Assembly (NCBI GenBank): GCA_015233265.1 | Contig: JADFXZ010000060.1 | Location: 1 to 12,412, forward strand | Reading direction: 5' to 3' | Length of the DNA: 12,412 bases | Source of the DNA: Nitrospirota bacterium | GTDB lineage: Bacteria > Nitrospirota > Thermodesulfovibrionia > Thermodesulfovibrionales > Magnetobacteriaceae | Shown here: one piece after another, positions 7,922-12,412 of the stretch | How the letters are laid out: each line of letters opens with the position of its first letter | How positions within the stretch are numbered: the first letter of the stretch is position 1 | Position numbers and translations under genes: made by a program | The notes under the pieces: generated by a model | What the model was told of the DNA's origin: nothing | Databases searched by the model: none | Seen by the model: only the letters and a program-made list of their open reading frames with translations

Positions 7922-8730
7922 TACTGCCCAGCCTTAAGAAATGGAACCACATAAATCAATGACACCACCAACAGCCAGACTATATCGACAAAGTGCCAGT
8001 ACAGGCTTGTCACCTTTGCCAGAGTCTGCTTGTGCTTGCCGATTTTGCCGCCAGCGGCAAGAATCAGACAAAACAGCTGCATCGTAAGTCCAACAAGTAC
8101 GTGCGAGCCGTGAAAGCCGGTTATAGTGTAGAAAAATGTCCCGTATTCGTTGAGGCCGATGGTAAAGCCTTCGCCCATCAGTTCATGCCACTCATAGGCC
8201 ATAAATGCCATAAACAGACCGCCTAAGATCATGGTGAACACTATCCAGCCTTTGAACCCACCCATGTCGCCATGATGTAACTTATCCTCGGCGTTATGTA
8301 TGGTAGCACTAGAGGACAGCAGGAAGACAGTCATTATCACCGCAAGCCCCAGAGGCGGCACGCCTTCAGGGGTGCTAGCCGGAGGCCATTGTTCAGTAAA
8401 CAACATGGCATATAAATACCCGCCGAAAAGCCCTCCAAACAGTGCAACTTCTGAAATAATAAACACTATTATTGCCATTGAGCTTAATCCTGCTTCTTCC
8501 TTCTTGGCGTGAACCTCGTTAAGCCAGCCAAAAAGCCCTACCATTAATATCACTACCGCTACCCCGGCAAGTACCAGCCCGACTACCGATGGCAACCCCC
8601 ATGAAAAGGTCGCCATAAAGGCCATGGGCAACAGAAACGACCCTACCGCCGCAATCAACGGCATTGCGCTTAGTTCTACTTCATGTTGGTGGTGTGCGTC
8701 ATGTGTCCCACCGTGCATTACATTTTCCAT
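7921..8730 (-). CDS. coxC: Cytochrome c oxidase subunit III
   Basis: Subunit III stabilises the oxidase core and protects it during turnover. The 269 residues show about seven membrane helices (roughly 28-46, 49-69, 86-110, 128-143, 162-180, 197-225 and 243-262). Family marks are the conserved Glu94 in IISEVALFGG, EWHEL (180-184), GFHGSHVLVG (205-214) and YWHFVDIVWL (244-253). The N-terminus is His-rich (MHGGTHDAHHQHE), seven His within about 16 residues, which might bind metal, although short His-rich leaders are not rare. The chosen ATG has AGGAGGAT at 8738-8745; a second ATG at codon 5 is possible but poorly placed. It follows rrf2 after 25 bases and overlaps sco by one base. A separate small subunit IV gene is not seen in the operon. 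Confidence 0.95.
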   Translation of the reverse strand: MENVMHGGTHDAHHQHEVELSAMPLIAAVGSFLLPMAFMATFSWGLPSVVGLVLAGVAVVILMVGLFGWLNEVHAKKEEAGLSSMAIIVFIISEVALFGGLFGGYLYAMLFTEQWPPASTPEGVPPLGLAVIMTVFLLSSSATIHNAEDKLHHGDMGGFKGWIVFTMILGGLFMAFMAYEWHELMGEGFTIGLNEYGTFFYTITGFHGSHVLVGLTMQLFCLILAAGGKIGKHKQTLAKVTSLYWHFVDIVWLLVVSLIYVVPFLKAGQ

Positions 8731-8755
8731 TACTTAGATCCTCCTATTGTAATTA

Positions 8756-9193
8756 TTACACTCCCGATGGAGTTTTACCCGTGACACCGTTTATATAATT
8801 ATTTGACAATGCTTTAAAGTCGTAGTGGCTTAACCGCTCTTCTACAATCTGCCTGATCTCAAGCCATATATTGGATGTCGGACAGTTTTCGTTTAATTCG
8901 CACCTGTCATCCGGCATTGTACATCTATTTATCACTATTTTCCCGTTTATGGCCTCAACGATATCAAGCAAAGTTATATCCTGAGGGTCTTTGATCATGA
9001 CAAAGCCGCCTCTTGTCCCTCTTATCGACCTTAGAAACCCGGCTTTTGTTAGTTTTTGCAGTATCTTTGCAAGGAAGCTCTCTGGAATTGCCTTCTCTTT
9101 GGCTATCTGACCAATGACAAAGGTTTTATCAGGATTGCCTGACATGAACAACATACATCTTATGGCATAATCCGTGTCTTTATTTATCTTCAT
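8756..9193 (-). CDS. Rrf2-family transcriptional regulator with a three-cysteine (likely Fe-S) site
   Basis: Rrf2 proteins are winged-helix DNA-binding regulators; those with three conserved Cys (IscR, NsrR, RsrR) hold a Fe-S cluster and respond to iron-sulfur status, NO or redox. The 145 residues match the family: the N-terminal MKINKDTDYAIRCMLFM helix, the DNA-reading helix near IPESFLAKILQKLTKAGFL (36-54), the wing RGTRGGF (58-64), and the dimerising helix after LLDIVEAING. Cys91, Cys98 and Cys104 are spaced C-x6-C-x5-C, while IscR and NsrR have C-x5-C-x5-C. The start is fixed by an in-frame stop just upstream, but its ribosome binding site is weak. It is the first gene of the oxidase operon, 25 bases before coxC, so it probably controls itself and the oxidase. 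The exact signal is unknown. Confidence 0.9.
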   Translation of the reverse strand: MKINKDTDYAIRCMLFMSGNPDKTFVIGQIAKEKAIPESFLAKILQKLTKAGFLRSIRGTRGGFVMIKDPQDITLLDIVEAINGKIVINRCTMPDDRCELNENCPTSNIWLEIRQIVEERLSHYDFKALSNNYINGVTGKTPSGV

Positions 9194-9329
9194 CGCTAAT
9201 CTTCATGAACCACCCATCAAAGCTATAGTTGCGGCTATAGTTACGCACTTTGCTGATGTTACCCCCTTTCAATTCCACCTCTTTGGGCCACCCATCATGG
9301 CCATTTCACCCCACGGTCTAAGGTCACCG

Positions 9330-9352
9330 CTGAAATATATCTATTTACTCAG
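9330..9352 (-). promoter_or_regulatory. Candidate operator or leader hairpin just after the rrf2 start site
   Basis: Read on the minus strand, CTG/CAG ends enclose AAATA and TATTT around GATA, with a 3-base bulge on one side. It covers roughly +3 to +25 of the inferred transcript, a usual place for a repressor site, so autoregulation by the Rrf2 protein is a reasonable guess. The match to known Rrf2 sites was not tested. Confidence 0.3.
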
Positions 9353-9361
9353 CCGATAGAA

Positions 9362-9389
9362 TTTATACTAACAGGATTAAATTTGTCAA
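9362..9389 (-). promoter_or_regulatory. Sigma70-type promoter of the rrf2-cox operon
   Basis: On the minus strand a perfect TTGACA (9384-9389) is followed after 16 bases by TATAAA (9362-9367). Transcription would start near 9355, giving a leader of about 160 bases before the rrf2 ATG. A short inverted repeat (TAAAT at 9378-9382, ATTTA at 9391-9395) flanks the -35 box. Confidence 0.65.
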
Positions 9390-9410
9390 GATTTATTTTT
9401 TTGAAGAACA

Positions 9411-9456
9411 ATTTTAAGGTGCGGGCTGAGGTCAACCGCTTGCGGCAGCCTTAATT
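9411..9456. other. Imperfect hairpin between the two divergent promoters
   Basis: TTAAGG (9414-9419) and CCTTAA (9449-9454) flank GGCTG (9424-9428) and CAGCC (9446-9450), with an inner CCGC-TT-GCGG (9436-9445). One arm has several unpaired bases. It could be a transcript insulator, an operator, or chance. Confidence 0.3.
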
Positions 9457-9518
9457 TGTGGTACAATAACTCATGTATAATTCATGTATATTATTTTACC
9501 GTCGATTTCGTATATAAT
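9440..9518 (+). promoter_or_regulatory. Two candidate promoters for the yeeE pair
   Basis: Upstream candidate: TTGCGG (9440-9445), 16 bases, TACAAT (9462-9467), with an extended -10 TGG at 9459-9461. Downstream candidate: a perfect -10 TATAAT at 9513-9518 with only a weak -35 (TTATTT at 9491-9496). The second would start transcription near 9525, about 43 bases before the yeeE ATG. Which one is used is not clear from sequence. Confidence 0.4.
9471..9492. repeat. Tandem 11-base direct repeat upstream of yeeE
   Basis: TCATGTATAAT (9471-9481) is followed at once by TCATGTATATT (9482-9492), 10 of 11 bases alike. The spacing is about one helical turn, so both copies face the same side of the DNA, as expected for an activator or repressor site. 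It lies between the two promoter candidates. Confidence 0.45.
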
Positions 9519-9567
9519 GTAGAAGGCATATGAGAAAGGAAATTATCCGGAAGGCGGTGGAAATGGC

Positions 9568-10104
9568 ATGGGATACTTAAAGAGGAAGCACTGGTGGCCG
9601 TTCATTGTTGGTATATTGTTTGCCCTGGTAGAGCTGTTGTCGTTTTATCTGTCGAAGCGGCCGCTGGGTTCATCAAGGGGATATGCCGTAATTGGCTCGA
9701 TAATAGAGTACGTTTTGTTCCCTGAGCACGCAAAGACTGTATCATACTGGAGCGCCTATGAGCCGGCCATTGAGTGGACGGTTGCCGTGCTGGTTGGCAT
9801 AGTAAGCGGCAGCATGTTTTCTTCCGTATATTCGGGTGAGTTTAAATTTCATGTGGTGCCGCAGATGTGGAAGACCTGCAAGGGTCCGTCGGTGTCGAAA
9901 CGGCTGTTTTGGGCATTTATAGGCGGGGTTATGATAGGCTTTGGCTCACGGCTTGCGATGGGCTGTACGCTTGGGATGCTTATATCTGGCGTGATACAGC
10001 TCACACCTGCCGGGTTTATATTTATGATGTCGCTGTGGATGGGCGGGATGTTAATGACTGTGCTGTTTTATAATCTGAAAACAGTAACGTTTCACAGGGG
10101 ATAG
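9568..10104 (+). CDS. YeeE/YedE-family membrane protein, first half-size subunit (sulfur transport)
   Basis: YeeE/YedE (DUF395, sulfur transport) proteins move sulfur compounds; the full-length member TsuA carries thiosulfate through conserved Cys residues. This 178-residue protein is about half the length of TsuA or E. coli YeeE. It has four to five membrane helices (clear ones near 8-28, 68-88 and 147-168) and the family signature GFGSRLAMGCTLGMLISG (124-141), with Cys133 as the likely substrate-contact residue. A second Cys (104) lies in a loop. The ATG at 9568 has GGTGG 7 bases upstream; a second ATG at 9563 is out of frame. The next gene is another YeeE-type protein only 4 bases away, so the two probably form one heteromeric transporter, like the half-size PmpA/PmpB pair. 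Substrate is inferred. Confidence 0.85.
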   Translation: MGYLKRKHWWPFIVGILFALVELLSFYLSKRPLGSSRGYAVIGSIIEYVLFPEHAKTVSYWSAYEPAIEWTVAVLVGIVSGSMFSSVYSGEFKFHVVPQMWKTCKGPSVSKRLFWAFIGGVMIGFGSRLAMGCTLGMLISGVIQLTPAGFIFMMSLWMGGMLMTVLFYNLKTVTFHRG

Positions 10105-10108
10105 GCTT

Positions 10109-10801
10109 ATGGATGCGATGTTGATGAGATTAAAAGATACGTTTGACCCCTCTACGATAGAGGCGATTAAGGGACCGGCAAGTCTCTATGGCGGACTTAT
10201 TGTGGGGTTTCTGCTTGGGATTGTCCTGCAAAAGGGCAGGCTTGGCAAGTATGATGTCGTATCGGGGATGTTCAGAATGCAGGACTTCACGTTTTGGAGG
10301 GTGGGCACACCTCTACTGATGTTCGGCATGGTATTTATATATTTTTTTAAGGACATAGGGGTTGTGGAGCTATATCTGCCAAGGACGGTAATACTAAACC
10401 AGTTGTTTGGCGGGGTACTCTTTGGAGCGGGGCTGGCAATAGCCGGGTACTGTCCGGCGATAGCCGCGTGTGCCCTGGGTGAGGGAGCCATCGATGCCTT
10501 TGTCACGATGGCCGGAATTGTCGGGGGGTCAATACTCTACGCCGAGATGTACGACGGCTCGAAGCTTGACAGGATAGTGTCATTTATAGATCTGGGCAGG
10601 GTTACGTTTCCTGAGATTTTTTTGGTCTTCAACCATTGGTTTTTCATCATGGCCTTTGTGTTCATGTGTGCTATGTTCTTACTTGGCATAAGCATGTATG
10701 ATGAGTTTCTCCGTGCGTCTTTTGCCCTGATAGACAAGGTAGGTGAGAAACTCGGCAGCGCAAAAACTGTCATAGTAGAAAGAAGGAAGCAAAAGAGATA
10801 G
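10109..10801 (+). CDS. YeeE/YedE-family membrane protein, second half-size subunit (sulfur transport)
   Basis: This 230-residue partner begins 4 bases after the first YeeE-type gene. It shows the family pattern: YGGLIVGFLLGIVLQKGRLG (27-46), a loop YDVVSGMFRMQDFTFWRV, then the signature GYCPAIAACALGEGAIDA (113-130) with Cys115 and Cys121, and a helix with VTMAGIVGGSILYAE. A further hydrophobic helix (about 170-194) and a charged, basic C-terminal tail (ERRKQKR) extend it beyond the usual half-size unit. Together with the first protein it supplies both Cys-containing halves of a TsuA-like pore. The short gap suggests coupled translation. The cargo is likely thiosulfate or another reduced sulfur species, but that is family knowledge, not proof. 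Confidence 0.85.
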   Translation: MDAMLMRLKDTFDPSTIEAIKGPASLYGGLIVGFLLGIVLQKGRLGKYDVVSGMFRMQDFTFWRVGTPLLMFGMVFIYFFKDIGVVELYLPRTVILNQLFGGVLFGAGLAIAGYCPAIAACALGEGAIDAFVTMAGIVGGSILYAEMYDGSKLDRIVSFIDLGRVTFPEIFLVFNHWFFIMAFVFMCAMFLLGISMYDEFLRASFALIDKVGEKLGSAKTVIVERRKQKR

Positions 10802-10930
10802 ACGACTCGACGCCAATTCAGATATGCGCCACATCCGCTTTAAGCGTCAAGCCACGCTACAGTATTCCCTTGCCACATTATTATCCATAATTAGTCCTCT
10901 GCACACGGTTGATTTTCACTCCTGCGACCT

Positions 10931-10952
10931 AATTGCCAACTGTTGTGCAATT
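10931..10952. repeat. Near-perfect 22-base palindrome
   Basis: AATTGC (10931-10936) pairs with GCAATT (10947-10952). Inside, CAAC (10937-10940) mirrors GTTG (10942-10945), with one unpaired T at 10946. The almost absent loop makes it more like a protein-binding palindrome than an RNA hairpin. Confidence 0.4.
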
Positions 10953-11088
10953 GTATTGTGTGCCGTTATAGCTTGATCCAAGGACACCTATGATATAATC
11001 TGGTATAGTGGCAGGAAACAAATAATCACAATCAGGCTAAACAACTGCTTCTCACAACGAGGCAGTACGTCTTCCTTGTGAAACACAG

Positions 11089-11120
11089 TTGTGGAGGCGG
11101 ACTCTCCGCCCGCCTCCCAA
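11089..11120. other. GC-rich hairpin with two alternative folds
   Basis: GGAGGCGG (11093-11100) pairs perfectly with CCGCCTCC (11110-11117), extended by TTG/CAA with one bulged base. A competing stem, GGCGGA (11096-11101) with TCCGCC (11105-11110), uses overlapping bases and a 3-base loop. There is no T-run on either side. It could slow transcription between the convergent yeeE and exported-protein units or be part of a dispersed repeat. Confidence 0.5.
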
Positions 11121-11197
11121 GTCCTCTTAATTTGATCCGGCCTTATACTTCTATGTCTTTGGTGATTCTCGCCGCGTCATGCCTGATAACGCTGAGC

Positions 11198-11632
11198 TTA
11201 CCTCCATGAGAAGAGCACCTGTCTGGAGGCTGCGCTGCCAGCGTTGATATGATGGGTTACGGCAACACCCTCATAAGATGTTCTTACTGTGTATGCCCCT
11301 GCGGGGAGGTTCACATAAAAAATCGGCCCGCTTGAGACTACCTCAAGAACTTTCTTGCCGCTTTTATTTGTGATTTCTACAGGAATGTCGGCGACGTAAT
11401 CCCTATTAGTCAGCGCGAAGACTAGTTTTACGTTATATTTAGTTCCTGCGATGGCTCTGAGGGATTCTCTTTCATCCAGTCCAACGCCGCCCGTCATGTA
11501 GGCTATCCCGTTGACGTTTCCAGTCTGAAATGTTGCCTCCGCGTTCATCTCGGCAAATACTGCCTGTGAGGGTAATGCTATGAGTATCGCTATAAGCATC
11601 ATCCTGGTTATTGTCCTTGTGTTGAGTTTCAT
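11198..11632 (-). CDS. Small exported protein resembling carboxypeptidase-regulatory-like domain proteins
   Basis: The 144-residue protein has a clear signal peptide: basic start, hydrophobic core about 11-20, likely cut after AVFA (27). The mature part (about 117 residues) looks all-beta. GGVGLDERESLRAIAGTKYN (48-67) followed by VKLVFALTNRDYVADIPVEI and GPIFYVNLPAGAYTVRTSYEG recalls small periplasmic proteins annotated as carboxypeptidase regulatory-like, which carry a transthyretin-like beta-sandwich and no peptidase site. No Cys and no catalytic motif are seen. The start has AAGGAGGT at 11640-11647. It is 70 bases downstream of the TPR gene on the same strand and may share its transcript. 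Function is unknown; the family resemblance is from memory. Confidence 0.78.
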   Translation of the reverse strand: MKLNTRTITRMMLIAILIALPSQAVFAEMNAEATFQTGNVNGIAYMTGGVGLDERESLRAIAGTKYNVKLVFALTNRDYVADIPVEITNKSGKKVLEVVSSGPIFYVNLPAGAYTVRTSYEGVAVTHHINAGSAASRQVLFSWR

Positions 11633-11658
11633 GTGATGTACCTCCTTGCTGTATATTC

Positions 11659-11680
11659 AGCGAGCCTGATACGGCTTGCT
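11659..11680 (-). other. Hairpin in the gap between the TPR gene and the small exported protein gene
   Basis: On the minus strand AGCAAGCC and GGCTCGCT pair over a 6-base loop (11667-11672) with one G-T pair. No T-run follows, so it may be an RNA stability or partial-termination element that lets the two genes be expressed at different levels. Confidence 0.4.
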
Positions 11681-11702
11681 GTGCCCTTCATTGACGTCGG
11701 TA

Positions 11703-12365
11703 TTACCACTGGTAGCTGATACTTCGTAAGTAATCCTGAGAGTCGCGATTGCCAAGTCGTGCCGCTGTTTCGAAATCTGCAATAGCTCTGTCGTTATTGC
11801 CGATTTTAATAAAGAGATTAGCACGATTTACGAATGCCAAGGCGTTCCTGGGGTTAATTTCGATAGCCATGCTAAAATCGGAGATAGCCTTGTCGTTATT
11901 GCCCATTTGGAAAAAGAGATTGCCACGATTTACGAACGCCATATCATTTCTGGGGTTCATCTCGATAACCCTGCTGAAATCGGCGATCGCCATATCGTTA
12001 TGGCCTCTTTCATGGTAGAGATTAGCACGAATACCATACATATCTGAATCGCCCCTTGCATCTCTTTTGTTCATTTCAATAGCCTTGGAGTAATCGTCAA
12101 TAGCCCTGTCGTAATCTCTCTTTGCATGATAGGCTTTAGCGCGATTTTGATAAGCCACATAATTACTCTGGTTTATCTCAATAGCCTTGTTGTAGTTGAC
12201 GATTGCGCCTTCGTAGTCCCCTTTTTCATAGTTGGCATTGCCACGATTTACGAACTCATTAGAAGCCCCTTCGCTATCGGCAAATGACAACATAGGGAAA
12301 ACCAGCAACGCTGAGGCCAGCAACACTAACGAGACTAAAGACAAATTCACTAAGCGTGTTTTCAT
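11703..12365 (-). CDS. Exported TPR-repeat protein
   Basis: Tetratricopeptide repeats are helix pairs that bind protein partners. The 220 residues begin with a signal peptide (hydrophobic core about 8-27, likely cut near SFA-DS at 29). Five TPR units follow, starting near residues 36, 70, 109, 142 and 176, each with the usual pattern, for example FVNRGNLFFQMGNNDKAISD followed by FSMAIEINPRN. About five extra residues (around RDARGDSD) sit between units 2 and 3. Units 4 and 5 are very alike also at DNA level, which points to recent duplication. The start has AGGAGGA at 12373-12379, 7 bases upstream. The next gene downstream encodes a small exported protein, so both may act in the periplasm or at the cell surface. 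The binding partner is unknown. Confidence 0.88.
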   Translation of the reverse strand: MKTRLVNLSLVSLVLLASALLVFPMLSFADSEGASNEFVNRGNANYEKGDYEGAIVNYNKAIEINQSNYVAYQNRAKAYHAKRDYDRAIDDYSKAIEMNKRDARGDSDMYGIRANLYHERGHNDMAIADFSRVIEMNPRNDMAFVNRGNLFFQMGNNDKAISDFSMAIEINPRNALAFVNRANLFIKIGNNDRAIADFETAARLGNRDSQDYLRSISYQW

Positions 12366-12412
12366 AGATATTTCCTCCTAAATGTTAAATTCGGCCCCCA
12401 TTCTCCACCAAG

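Larger units (their letters stand above)
9194..9567. other. Divergent control region between rrf2-cox and yeeE genes
   Basis: These 374 bases hold no convincing gene. They contain a minus-strand promoter for rrf2-cox with a roughly 160-base leader, plus-strand promoter candidates for the yeeE pair, a hairpin between them, and several direct or inverted repeats listed separately. In the rrf2 leader, CTATAGTT occurs twice with a 12-base period (9223-9230 and 9235-9242). No tRNA or known riboswitch was recognised. Confidence 0.6.
10802..11197. other. Gene-poor stretch of about 400 bases
   Basis: No reading frame with a ribosome binding site or recognisable protein was found on either strand, nor a tRNA. 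It holds a palindrome (10931-10952) and a GC-rich hairpin (11089-11120). A short inverted pair ACTGC (11044-11048) and GCAGT (11062-11066) also lies here. No clear terminator with a T-run follows the yeeE pair. It may be a remnant of a lost gene or a repeat. Confidence 0.55.

Noticed and set aside
9204..9206. ATG upstream of rrf2 as an alternative start
   Set aside because: It is in another frame and reaches a stop after eight codons; the rrf2 frame itself has a stop (9203-9205) just upstream of the chosen ATG.
9174..9359. Short plus-strand open frame in the divergent control region
   Set aside because: It overlaps the rrf2 start and covers the rrf2 leader, with no ribosome binding site and no recognisable protein.
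10802..11197. Possible tRNA or small protein gene in the gene-poor stretch
   Set aside because: No cloverleaf, no TTC-type arm, and no frame with a ribosome binding site could be found by eye.
11703..12365. Repeated DNA blocks that might suggest a CRISPR array or minisatellite
   Set aside because: The period is about 102 bases and the repeats translate into TPR units within one open frame; there are no unique spacers.

Overview
The window looks like a piece of a free-living, respiring bacterial chromosome with medium GC content. Gene starts are mostly ATG behind strong AGGAGG-type ribosome binding sites. An aa3/caa3-type oxidase, YeeE/YedE-type sulfur transport proteins, a large dynamin-like GTPase and TPR proteins together would fit an uncultured Nitrospirota or deltaproteobacterium-like organism. 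That placement is an impression only; nothing in the window fixes the taxonomy.

Region 1 (1-4196, + strand) is a compact three-gene block: the end of a coiled-coil protein gene, an 841-residue dynamin-like GTPase, and a second long coiled-coil protein. The gaps are 25 and 42 bases, so they are probably co-transcribed. Bacterial dynamins often work in pairs or with helical partners on membranes. This cassette is the least explained system in the window, and its GTPase has a degenerate G4 motif.

Region 2 (4197-4452) separates convergent transcription units. It holds a small hairpin, an inverted repeat resembling a dispersed MITE/REP-like element, and a strong bidirectional terminator.

Region 3 (4453-9193, - strand) is a tightly packed terminal oxidase operon in the transcribed order rrf2 - coxC - sco - coxB - coxA. 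Subunit II carries a fused cytochrome c domain, so this is a caa3-type oxidase. Sco is the copper chaperone for the CuA site. The leading Rrf2 regulator has three cysteines typical of Fe-S sensors and probably controls the operon. A good sigma70-type promoter and a possible operator lie upstream of it.

Region 4 (9194-9567) is a divergent control region of 374 bases. It serves the rrf2-cox operon on one side and a pair of half-size YeeE/YedE membrane proteins on the other (9568-10801, + strand). The pair probably moves a sulfur compound such as thiosulfate.

Region 5 (10802-11197) shows no convincing gene but holds a palindrome and a GC-rich hairpin with two alternative folds.

Region 6 (11198-12365, - strand) encodes two exported proteins: a TPR-repeat protein and, downstream of it, a small protein resembling carboxypeptidase-regulatory-like (beta-sandwich) proteins. 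No tRNA, rRNA, CRISPR array, transposase or origin was seen.
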